Origin: Streptomyces cyaneus
GTDB taxonomy: Bacteria; Actinomycetota; Actinomycetes; Streptomycetales; Streptomycetaceae
Length of the DNA stretch: 64,000 nucleotides
Assembly: GCF_004028635.1 (NCBI RefSeq)
Contig: NZ_RQJW01000016.1
Coordinates: 124,001-188,000 of the forward strand
Direction: 5' to 3'
Shown here: positions 1-7,480 of the stretch, piece by piece
How the letters are laid out: every line of letters starts with the position of its first letter
How positions within the stretch are numbered: the stretch's first letter is position 1
The notes under the pieces: model-generated
Databases searched by the model: none
Told to the model about the DNA's origin: nothing
The model's input: the letters and a program-made list of their open reading frames with translations, nothing else
Translations under genes and position numbers: made by a program

Positions 1-1156
1 GTTCCATCTCGGCGGCACGGAATGGGCCCAGGTCGAAGAACACCCGCGAGACGCGGACCGCGTCGAGGACGGCGGCACCGGCGAACAGCCGCAGGAAGGT
101 GGGGTTGCAGGCGAGGCCCGAGCGGATGCGCCGGTGCTCGGGCACGTCGGAGCCGCCGTACACCACGGTGTGCGCGGTGGCCGAGACGTGTGCGGCGAGG
201 CGTGCGGTGGGGAGGTACCGGTCGCGCGGGAGCTTCTCCGCGTCCGGGGCCGGCAGGGCACGGCACAGATCCGGGGTGAGGAGGGTCTGGGCGAGCAGGT
301 CGGGGTCGTCGATGCCGTCGGCGGCCGCCAGGCGGGCCGCGCGGGCGAAGTCGCCCCGGCCGGTGCGGATCGCGAGCAGCCGGTAGTGCGGCAGGTAGGG
401 CCACAGCGCGAACGAAAGCCTCTGGTCCTGGCGGCGCGAGTGGACGGTCTCCACCGTGCCGTCCGGCCTGATCAGGTCCAGGGTCGCGGCGAGGTTGCGT
501 TCGACGGCGTCCAGCAGGTCGGTACGCCCGAGCACCTCGGCCAGCAACAGCAGCGCCGGGTTGGTCACGATGGACGCGTAGACGGCACTGCGTTCCGAGT
601 ACAGGCCCTCCGCGTCGATGTCGACGCCCTCGGAGAGCCACTCCTCGATGCGGTCGAGCAGCCGGTCGTCGGGGAACGACCGGTGCAGCCGGGCCAGCGC
701 CGCCGACAGCTCCCAGCGGTGGTTCGGGGTGTGCACCCCACCGGTCAGGAGGCTGCCGGAGGCGGCGCCGGCGATCTCGGCGAGCGCGGCCGTGACCTCG
801 CGCAGTTCCGGCCCTCCGTCGGCGGCGAGGACGTGCGCGTCGCACACGTCGTTGACGGTGAACGCGGAGTCCGGCGGTGACTGCACGTTGTCGCCGCCGG
901 CGAAGAGGCCGGTGGTGGTCTGCGCGGCCCGCAGGGCACGGAGGTGGGTCATCGCGGCGGCGACGGCCTGCCCGCTGCCGTGCAGTGCCGAGTCCGGGGA
1001 ACGGTATGCCGCGACCAGGGTCTTCACCCGCCGCGCCAGACCACGGTGCGGCACACCGGCGGGTTCCTCGTCGGGGCCGGCTGCCAGCGGGGCGGCCTGC
1101 CGGTCGGCGGCGCGGGCCGCCGCGTGGACGAACTCGTGGTCGAGCGGGGTGGGCAA
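1..1156 (-). CDS. Heparinase-like (alpha/alpha toroid) polysaccharide-processing enzyme, C-terminus outside window
   Basis: An open frame of at least 385 codons reads leftward from a TTG and leaves the window at base 1. The start is chosen because AAGGA lies six bases upstream, inside the 3' end of the permease gene, so translation is probably coupled. No signal peptide is visible, so the protein should act in the cytosol on imported material. Segments such as FAGGDN (residues 85-90), VNDVCDAH (101-108) and TPNHRW (143-148) in an all-helical, aromatic-rich context recall heparinase II/III and related lyases or hydrolases; this is a family resemblance, not a proven assignment. It is the last gene of the lipoprotein-permease-permease operon, so a role in breaking down the transported glycan is inferred. 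An unsaturated-glycan hydrolase is the main alternative. Confidence 0.6.
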   Translation of the reverse strand, partial: MPTPLDHEFVHAAARAADRQAAPLAAGPDEEPAGVPHRGLARRVKTLVAAYRSPDSALHGSGQAVAAAMTHLRALRAAQTTTGLFAGGDNVQSPPDSAFTVNDVCDAHVLAADGGPELREVTAALAEIAGAASGSLLTGGVHTPNHRWELSAALARLHRSFPDDRLLDRIEEWLSEGVDIDAEGLYSERSAVYASIVTNPALLLLAEVLGRTDLLDAVERNLAATLDLIRPDGTVETVHSRRQDQRLSFALWPYLPHYRLLAIRTGRGDFARAARLAAADGIDDPDLLAQTLLTPDLCRALPAPDAEKLPRDRYLPTARLAAHVSATAHTVVYGGSDVPEHRRIRSGLACNPTFLRLFAGAAVLDAVRVSRVFFDLGPFRAAEME

Positions 1157-1158
1157 GG

Positions 1159-2061
1159 TCAGTCCTTCAGTCCGGCGTTGATGTCGGCATTCATGACGTA
1201 ACGCTGGAACACCAGGAAGACGAGGATCAGCGGGATCATGGAGATGACCGATCCGCCGAGCAGCACCGACCAGTTGATGTTCTGCGCCCCGACAAGGCTC
1301 TGGATGCCGATCTGCACGGTGAACTTTTCGGGGTCGTTGAGCATCAGCAGCGGCCAGATGTAGTCGTTCCACCGCCACTGGAACGACAGGATGGCGAGCG
1401 TCAGCATGATGGGCCGGGAGATCGGCACCATGATCCTCAGGAAGATCGACAGCTCACGCGCGCCGTCGATGCGGGCGGCCTCGATGAGCTCGTCGGGGAC
1501 CGTCAGGAAGAACTGGCGGAACATGAAGCATCCGGTCGCGGTGAGCACGGCCGGGAGGATGATGCCGGCGAGCGAGTTGTAGAGGCCGAGGTCGCGAACC
1601 ACCAGGAACTGCGGGGCGAGCATGACCTCGGACGGCAGCATCGTGGTGGCCAGGATGCCGACGAAGAAGACCTTGAGCCACTTGTTGTCGTACTTGGCCA
1701 GCGCGTACCCCGTGCAGCAGCTGACTCCCACCGTGAGGATCGTCGCGATCACACACACGATGGTCGTGTTGATGAAGTACTGGGAGAAGTTGGCGCTGTC
1801 CCATGCCGCCTTGTAACCCGACACGGTGGGGTTGTTCGGGAACAGCGTCAGCGGAAGGGAGAACAGGTCACCCGCCGGTTTGAAGGAGCTGAGGACGAAC
1901 CACAGCACCGGAATCCCGTAGAGGGCCGCCAGGACCCACAGCAGGGTCGTCGCGGGCACCGCGCGCCGAAGCCCACCACTGGCCGCGCCGCTGGGCCGCT
2001 TCTTGCGGACAGCCCGTCCGGGCCCGGCGTCGACCTTGCGTGGCATGTCTGTGGTTGTCAT
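1159..2061 (-). CDS. Carbohydrate ABC transporter permease, MalG type
   Basis: Inner-membrane subunit of a sugar importer, 300 residues with about six membrane segments. The family EAA loop, which docks on the ATPase, is visible as EAARIDGARE followed by LRIMVPISRP in the C-terminal half, and the tail NADINAGLKD is typical of MalG-like proteins. The ATG was chosen because it overlaps the stop of the upstream permease by four bases; a longer reading is possible but is not supported by an RBS. No ATPase gene lies in the operon, which is normal in Streptomyces, where a shared ATPase such as MsiK serves many sugar importers. Substrate is not readable from the permease. Confidence 0.92.
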   Translation of the reverse strand: MTTTDMPRKVDAGPGRAVRKKRPSGAASGGLRRAVPATTLLWVLAALYGIPVLWFVLSSFKPAGDLFSLPLTLFPNNPTVSGYKAAWDSANFSQYFINTTIVCVIATILTVGVSCCTGYALAKYDNKWLKVFFVGILATTMLPSEVMLAPQFLVVRDLGLYNSLAGIILPAVLTATGCFMFRQFFLTVPDELIEAARIDGARELSIFLRIMVPISRPIMLTLAILSFQWRWNDYIWPLLMLNDPEKFTVQIGIQSLVGAQNINWSVLLGGSVISMIPLILVFLVFQRYVMNADINAGLKD

Positions 2062-2969
2062 CGGTTCTCCACCCGCCGGTTGACCATCAGCTGGATGATC
2101 GCGACGGCCATCAGGATGAGCATGAGCACGAACGACGCGGCGCTCGCGTAGCCGATCTGGCCCGATTTGAAGCCGGTCTGGTAGATGTACTGGACGAGCA
2201 GGTTGTTCGACGTTCCGGGTCCGCCGTTGTTGAGGGAGGCGAACAGCGGGTACTCCTTCATCCCGTGGATGGTGTTGAGCAGGATGACGATGAAGGAAGT
2301 CGGCGCGATGCTCGGCAGTGTGATGCTGATGAACTGGCGCCACGGACCGGCGCCGTCGAGCGCGGCCGCCTCGTAGTACGACGTCGGTACGTTCTTGATC
2401 GCCGCGATGAACAGCAGCATGGAGAAGCCCGTCCAGGCCCAGGATGCCGCCACCACGACCACCAGCAGCGACAGGTCCGCGTTCGACTGCCACGGAACGG
2501 CACTTCCGCCGACCTTCTCGATGAGGTAGTTGACCAGTCCGAAGTTCTCGCCGAACAGCCATCGCCACAGGACACCCACGACGATGGGCGACAGCAGCCA
2601 CGGGATGAAGAAGAAGACGCGGGCGACCGACACGCCCTTGGCGTGCTTGCTCACCAGCAGGTTGGCGATGAGCAGCGAGAACACGAAGTTCATCGGAACG
2701 AAGAGCACGGTGTACAGCAGCGTCCGGGTCATCGCGTCGTAGAACGTGGAGTCCCCGAACAGGTTGCTGTAGTTGTCCAGTCCGACGAACTGGAACGCCC
2801 CTACGCCCGTGTAGTTCGTGAAGGAGTAGACGAGCCCGATCACCGCCGGCCAGACGAAGAACAGCGCGAAGAGCACGACATTGGCCGCGATGAGGACGAG
2901 CGGCGCGAGCGTGTACTTGCTGCGTCTCCTGGGCGGGCTCACGGACACGTCCGAGGCGCGTTTTGTCAT
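2058..2969 (-). CDS. Carbohydrate ABC transporter permease, MalF type
   Basis: First permease of the importer, 303 residues, with a charged basic N-terminus (MTKRASDV...RRRSK) before the first membrane helix and about six helices in all. The EAA loop is EAAALDGAGPWRQF followed by ITLPSIAP. It would form the heterodimeric channel with the MalG-type protein whose start it overlaps. The 125-base space before it carries a strong hairpin downstream of the lipoprotein gene, so the permeases are probably expressed at a lower level than the binding protein from the same transcript. Confidence 0.92.
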   Translation of the reverse strand: MTKRASDVSVSPPRRRSKYTLAPLVLIAANVVLFALFFVWPAVIGLVYSFTNYTGVGAFQFVGLDNYSNLFGDSTFYDAMTRTLLYTVLFVPMNFVFSLLIANLLVSKHAKGVSVARVFFFIPWLLSPIVVGVLWRWLFGENFGLVNYLIEKVGGSAVPWQSNADLSLLVVVVAASWAWTGFSMLLFIAAIKNVPTSYYEAAALDGAGPWRQFISITLPSIAPTSFIVILLNTIHGMKEYPLFASLNNGGPGTSNNLLVQYIYQTGFKSGQIGYASAASFVLMLILMAVAIIQLMVNRRVENR

Positions 2970-3041
2970 CTTCCTGACTCCGTGCTGGTGGAATGGTTTC
3001 CTGTGGGCTCAGGCCATGAGCCCTGCATCACGTGGGGTCCG

Positions 3042-3083
3042 CAGGCCCGGGCGGCGGTGTCTCGACCCCGCCGCCCGGGCCTG
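3042..3083 (-). terminator. Intra-operon hairpin between binding protein and permeases
   Basis: A perfect 16-bp stem (arms 3042-3057 and 3068-3083, CAGGCCCGGGCGGCGG and its complement) with a 10-base loop begins 11 bases after the lipoprotein stop. There is no T-run. In binding-protein operons such a structure usually attenuates transcription or protects the upstream mRNA, giving excess lipoprotein over channel. Confidence 0.75.
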
Positions 3084-3094
3084 TCGGCCTACGA

Positions 3095-4417
3095 TCAGCC
3101 GCCAACCTGCTGGTTGTAGCCGTCCACGATGTTCTGCAGGGCCTTGTCGGCCGACTGCTGGCCGTTGATCGCCTTGCCGAGCTCCGTCTTGGTCGGGTCC
3201 TCGGTGAGGCTCTTGCCCTTCAGCACCCAGTTCGTCTGCGCGCCGTTGAAGTAGCCGGAGATCGGGTCGTAGAGCGGGATCGACTCGTTGTACAGCTTGA
3301 ACGCCGCCTGCGCCGCCTCGGACTTGAAGGGGTACTTCGGGTTCAGACCGCTCTCGACCGGCAGGAACCCGGACGCCTCGCACAGCGCCTGGTAGTGGGC
3401 CGGCTCGTACAGCCAGGACAGGAACTTCGTCGCGGCGGTGGCCGCGTCGGGGTTGTTGTTGAAGCCGACCGTCATGCCGCCGCTGTTGACGTCGCTGGCC
3501 TGCACCGGCTGGGCGGGCGTCGGGACGCTCGCCCACTCGAACTTCTTGATGCTCTCCGCGAAGGCGGGAACCTGCCACACGCCGGACCAGTAGGCGACGA
3601 CGTCACCGCTCTGGAACATGGCGGACGGGTCGGCGCCGCTGGTCCACACCGACTTCGGCATGGTCTTGTCGTCGTTCCATCCGACGAAGGTGTTCACGGC
3701 CTTCTTGGTCGCCGCGTCCACCGAGAACTTGCCGGAGTCGTCGGCGTGGACGTACTTCCCGCCCATCTCGTACACCATGGCGCGCAGCCGGGACGGCGAC
3801 TGGTCGAACGTCAGGGAGTACTTGGCGTCGGTCTTCTCCCGGACCTTGTCGGCCGCCTTGATGAACTCGGTCCAGGTCCAGGTCTTCTGGGGCGAGGTCG
3901 GGTAGGAGACGCCGGCCTTCTCGAAGAGCGACTTGTTGATGAACATGCCGGACGCGGTGACGTCCGAGGGGATGGACAGCACCTTCCCGGACGAGTCCTT
4001 GGCGAGGAAGTTGCCATTGATCTTGTTGGTCTTGTTGTTGGCGATGGAGCTGAGATCGATCAGCTTGTTCGACCAGATCGGGTCCAGCGCCGGCACGGCC
4101 GCCACGTCGGGCAGGGAGTTCGCCTGCGCGGCGTTGTGCAGCTTCGTCGTGTAGCCGTCGTAGGGGATGTTGACGAGCTTGACCTTGACGCCGGTTTCCT
4201 TCTCGTACTGCGCCACCATCTTCTTCCAGCCCGCGTCCTGCCCCGGGACCGTGGAGATCCAGAACGTCAGCGACTTGGAAGTCCCGCCCGAGTCGGATCC
4301 CCCTCCGCAGGCGGAGAGCAGCAGGGCACCTGCCGTTGCCACGGCAGCGAGGGGAACCACGCGGCGCATGCCGCCGCGGCCGAGTCGGCGGGAGCGCCGC
4401 ACACCCACATTGGTCAT
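3095..4417 (-). CDS. Extracellular sugar-binding lipoprotein of ABC importer
   Basis: Solute-binding protein of the importer, 440 residues. The N-terminus has a basic stretch (RRSRRLGRGGMRR), a hydrophobic core and the lipobox LLSAC followed by a GGGSDSGG linker, so the mature protein is a membrane-anchored lipoprotein. The mature part starts SLTFWISTVPGQDAGWKKM and shows the usual family-1 binding-protein layout (YEKETGVKVKLV, DPIWSNKLID, KTWTWTEF). The ATG is preceded by an AAGGGATTGAAG leader that includes a plausible RBS. It heads the transport genes; the ROK regulator lies just upstream on the same strand and a LacI-like palindrome sits in the 275-base gap. The sugar is unknown; the amino-sugar-like kinase and RpiR regulator across the intergenic region hint at an amino sugar, which is inference. 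Confidence 0.93.
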   Translation of the reverse strand: MTNVGVRRSRRLGRGGMRRVVPLAAVATAGALLLSACGGGSDSGGTSKSLTFWISTVPGQDAGWKKMVAQYEKETGVKVKLVNIPYDGYTTKLHNAAQANSLPDVAAVPALDPIWSNKLIDLSSIANNKTNKINGNFLAKDSSGKVLSIPSDVTASGMFINKSLFEKAGVSYPTSPQKTWTWTEFIKAADKVREKTDAKYSLTFDQSPSRLRAMVYEMGGKYVHADDSGKFSVDAATKKAVNTFVGWNDDKTMPKSVWTSGADPSAMFQSGDVVAYWSGVWQVPAFAESIKKFEWASVPTPAQPVQASDVNSGGMTVGFNNNPDAATAATKFLSWLYEPAHYQALCEASGFLPVESGLNPKYPFKSEAAQAAFKLYNESIPLYDPISGYFNGAQTNWVLKGKSLTEDPTKTELGKAINGQQSADKALQNIVDGYNQQVGG

Positions 4418-4650
4418 CTTCAATCCCTTTTCGTCGTAGCGGAAGAAGCACGGCGCCAGCCGAGGCGGCACGGGTGCATTTTGCAGGAGATTTCGCTTTC
4501 CGGGGGGCGCGGCCTCGCCCGGCCGCATCGCCTTGACGGGTGGGATCCCCGGCCATGAGGGCCGTCGTCGCACAAGCACGCCCTCGTGCGGCTGCCGTAC
4601 TTCGAGTACGGGCGGGAGGCTCACCCGGAGTCGGCGTCCCGGCCGACTTA

Positions 4651-4669
4651 GAAAGCGCTTGTCCGGACA
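4651..4669. promoter_or_regulatory. Candidate operator upstream of the binding-protein gene
   Basis: GAAAGCGCTTGTC (4651-4663) is one base away from the LacI-family consensus palindrome GAAAGCGCTTTC, and it runs into a perfect 10-bp palindrome TGTCCGGACA (4660-4669). The position, 234 bases upstream of the binding-protein start, suits an operator. No LacI gene is adjacent, so the binding factor is unknown. Confidence 0.45.
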
Positions 4670-4692
4670 TTGGCAGATCGAGTCGGAGGCCG

Positions 4693-5814
4693 TCAATGCT
4701 TCGCCCCCGCGGCCTCGGTCACGGTTTGGACTCCTCGGGAAACCGCGAGCCGTGCGGCGCCCACGACCGTGCCGAGATCTCCGACCGTGCTGCTGACCAC
4801 TTCGGTGGGCCAGCTCAGCCGGGCGAGCTCGGCCTGCACACCGGCCAGCACCTGCGGGTCCGCGCCGGTACTGCCGCCGAGCACGATCAGCCCTGGGTCC
4901 AGTACGGCGGTCACGGCGGCGGCGAGGCGACCGACATCGGTGGCGTGGCGGCCGATCACGGCGCGCGCCGCGGGCCTGCCCTCCCCGGCCAAGGCGAAGA
5001 GCTGCTCGGCGGTGCGCGGGCACGGGCCGTCCTCGTCCGGCCAGGCCTCGGCCGCGCGGCGCAGGAGCGAGCGGGCGCCGATGTACTCCTCCAGGGCCTC
5101 GTGGCGCGGCTCACGGCCGTCGTCCCACGGGTAGGGCAGCCGGGCCAGCTCACCGGCGGCACCGTTGGCTCCGCGCAGTACCTCACCGCCGACCACGATG
5201 CCGAGGCCGATACCGACACCGATCCGCAGGTAGCCGAAGGTGCGCCGGCCGCGCGCGGCGCCCTCGTGCAGTTCGGCGAGCGCGGCGCAGTTGACATTGT
5301 TCTCGAGGTGGACGGGAACGCCCGGCGGCAGGGCGACGGCCATGGCGTCGAAGACGGGGCCGGCCTTGGCCGTGGCCGGGCGCACGCCGGCGCCCTCCTT
5401 CTCGGGTGCGGTGACGTCGCCGACGGCGACGACGACGGTGCGCAGCGGGGCGTCGGCGGGCAGCGCGACGAGTGCCTCGCGCACCACGTCGGCGGCCTCC
5501 TCCCGGGTCCCGGTGGCCTGGGCGAGCAAGGTGCCGTCCAGGGCGCAGCCACGCACCCGGGTCAGGGCGGGACCGAGGTCTACGGCGAGCACCGCCCCGG
5601 CGGCAGGCCCGAGACCGTAGACGGCGGCGGAACGGCCCGTGCCGCCGGAGGCGGTGCCGGAGTGGGCGGCCAGCCGAGCGCTCTCCAGCTCCGCGACGGC
5701 GGAGGACACGGTGGGCTTGGACAGGCCCGCCAGGCTCGCGAGCTGCGGCCGGGTCGCACTGCCGGCCGCGGCCAGCACGGCGAACACCGCACGCGCGCTC
5801 TCGCTCAGGTCCAT
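4693..5814 (-). CDS. ROK-family transcriptional regulator
   Basis: Sugar-responsive repressor of 373 residues. Residues 1-60 form a winged helix (LSESARAVFAVLAAAG, LSKPTVSSAVAELE) and the rest is a ROK sugar-kinase-like fold (VLAVDLGPAL; DPGLIVLGGS). The ATP-site glycine-rich signature is weak and the CxCGxxGC zinc motif of ROK kinases is absent, so it should be a regulator without kinase activity. ROK repressors bind inverted repeats and release them on binding a sugar or sugar phosphate. A well-formed inverted repeat lies upstream at 6097-6122, and the gene precedes the transport operon on the same strand, so control of the importer and itself is inferred. Start chosen at MDLSESARAVF because the HTH begins there. 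Confidence 0.88.
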   Translation of the reverse strand: MDLSESARAVFAVLAAAGSATRPQLASLAGLSKPTVSSAVAELESARLAAHSGTASGGTGRSAAVYGLGPAAGAVLAVDLGPALTRVRGCALDGTLLAQATGTREEAADVVREALVALPADAPLRTVVVAVGDVTAPEKEGAGVRPATAKAGPVFDAMAVALPPGVPVHLENNVNCAALAELHEGAARGRRTFGYLRIGVGIGLGIVVGGEVLRGANGAAGELARLPYPWDDGREPRHEALEEYIGARSLLRRAAEAWPDEDGPCPRTAEQLFALAGEGRPAARAVIGRHATDVGRLAAAVTAVLDPGLIVLGGSTGADPQVLAGVQAELARLSWPTEVVSSTVGDLGTVVGAARLAVSRGVQTVTEAAGAKH

Positions 5815-6390
5815 GCTCTCCCCAGGTGGTGCGGCGACGGCCGGGCAGCGCCGGGGCAGTCCGGGCGCGCTCCCGCACCGCCCGGCACGCAGTCTCGCGC
5901 ACCGGCCGAAGACCCCAGCAGCTCCTCCCCCAGTCGCAACTTCGTTCGACCGGGGGCACCCCCACCGAGAACCTTCGCCCGCACGCCGCGAGTACACACC
6001 GGACGGCACCGGAACACACCCGGACTTCCCCGGCTCCACCAAGGGCCGCCAAGGACGTTCGGCATCGGGTTTCCGCGCCTCTTGACGCGCACCCTACTTC
6101 GTTAGTTAACTTCCTAACGAAGTGCACGGTACTCGCCTGCCGTGTTCCGCACGAGGCCCGTCCCGGGGCTTCCCGATTCTTCAACGCCCGTTCCCTGAGC
6201 GAAGTCCACGGCGGTTCCGGCAGCGCCCCGAACGGGCGCGGGGCTGCGCTGAATGTACGGCTCCGCCGCGCGGGCGCGACCAGCCACGATGGCGCCGCAC
6301 ACGAACGACGCCCCAGCGCGGCACGTCCAGCGGAGCGCTTGACACGGTTCGCCCGCCGTCATCGCGCTGCGCAACGACGAAAGAGGACCC
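5815..6390. other. Divergent intergenic region (576 bases) without a gene
   Basis: No frame here shows a believable protein or RBS. The region separates the minus-strand ROK/importer block from the plus-strand kinase. It holds the inverted repeat at 6097-6122 and, at 6334-6341, an AGCGCTTG that also occurs at 4654-4661 in front of the binding-protein gene. Confidence 0.6.
6097..6122. promoter_or_regulatory. Inverted repeat, likely ROK operator
   Basis: CTTCGTTAG (6097-6105), eight bases, CTAACGAAG (6114-6122): a perfect 9-bp inverted repeat whose centre contains GTTAAC. ROK/NagC-type operators in actinobacteria are TTAG/CTAA-rich repeats of this kind. It lies 283 bases upstream of the ROK gene and 268 bases upstream of the kinase gene, so it could serve both. 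Confidence 0.55.
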
Positions 6391-7290
6391 GTGCAGGAAA
6401 CGACGCCACTCGTGGTCGGTATCGACGTGGGCGGCACCAAGACGCATCTCCGCGCCTACGCCGGGGACGCCCTGGTCGCCGATCACGTCAGGACGAGCAG
6501 CGGCTGGCGGCCGCACGACCCCGTGGCCGCCGCCGGCCGGCTGGCCTCGCTGGTCGCCGACGCCCTGCCCACAGGTGTCCGCCCGTCCGCGCTGGCCCTG
6601 GGCGGGCACGCCTGTGAAACGCCTCGCCAGTGCGCCCAGATCCGTACCGCGCTGCAACTCCACTTCGACGCGCCCGCACTGGTCGTGGGCGACGCCGAAC
6701 TCCTCGTACCCGCCGCCGGATTGGACAAGGGCGTCGGCCTGGTCGCCGGCACCGGTTCCGTCGCCGTCGGCCGGCTGGCCGACGGCACCCCCGTGCAGAT
6801 CGGCGGCTGGGGTGCGGTGCTCGGCGACGAGGGCGGCGCGGCCGGCCTCGTCCGCGAGGCCACGCGGGCCGTCTGGGCGGCACACGACTGCGGAGAGGAG
6901 CCCGACGCCCTGGCGCTCGGGCTCCTCGACGCGTTCGGCGTCGCCGAAGTACCCGCGCTCGGCGCCGCGTTGGAGAGCGTCAAGGACATCTCCGCGCAGT
7001 GGGGCCGGCACGCGCCGGTGGTCTTCGCGGCCGCCGAGACCGGCTCACCCCTCGCGCGCGCGGTGATCGACGAGGGCGGCCGTGCGCTGGCCGCGCTCGT
7101 CGGGCTGCTCGCCGCGCGCGGGGTCGTGGTGGACGACGTCGTCGTCGCCGGCACCACCGTCCTTGCCCAGCCTCTCCTCTACGACGCCTTCACCTCCGCG
7201 CTCGCCGACCGCGTGCCGGGGGCCCGGCCGCAGCCGCTCGAGGCGCCGCCGGTCGAGGGGGCGGTGGCGCTCGCTCGTTCACTGCTATGA
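6391..7290 (+). CDS. BadF/BadG-type kinase resembling N-acetylglucosamine kinase
   Basis: Predicted cytosolic sugar kinase of 299 residues in the ASKHA superfamily. Phosphate-1 motif VVGIDVGGTKTHLRA lies at residues 7-21, GLVAGTGSVAVGR near 115 forms the second phosphate loop, and GGWGAVLGDEGGAAGL near 138 matches the GDEGS-like motif of eukaryotic-type GlcNAc kinases. The GTG start is preceded by AAGAGGA four bases away. It stands between the importer on one side and an RpiR/SIS regulator gene on the other, consistent with phosphorylation of an imported (amino) sugar. Glucosamine kinase and the broader BcrAD ATPase family are alternatives. Confidence 0.78.
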   Translation: MQETTPLVVGIDVGGTKTHLRAYAGDALVADHVRTSSGWRPHDPVAAAGRLASLVADALPTGVRPSALALGGHACETPRQCAQIRTALQLHFDAPALVVGDAELLVPAAGLDKGVGLVAGTGSVAVGRLADGTPVQIGGWGAVLGDEGGAAGLVREATRAVWAAHDCGEEPDALALGLLDAFGVAEVPALGAALESVKDISAQWGRHAPVVFAAAETGSPLARAVIDEGGRALAALVGLLAARGVVVDDVVVAGTTVLAQPLLYDAFTSALADRVPGARPQPLEAPPVEGAVALARSLL

Positions 7291-7480
7291 CATCTGCCGG
7301 ACGCCGGGCCATCCCGACTCCGACACAACTGGACCGTAGATCTTCGCTCGTACGACTCGACCATTTCATGTGCCACGGACGGCTCTGTTCGCCTCGAACG
7401 CGCACTTCGGTCGAGTCGCTCCACTCGATCCATTCGATCCCCCCGGCCGTACGGCCGAAGAACTCCAGAGAGGCAGACGC

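Noticed and set aside
7444..7457. CGGCCGTACGGCCG palindrome as an operator
   Set aside because: It lies next to the RBS of the phosphatase gene and palindromes of this GC-rich kind are common in the genome; mentioned only in the gene entry.
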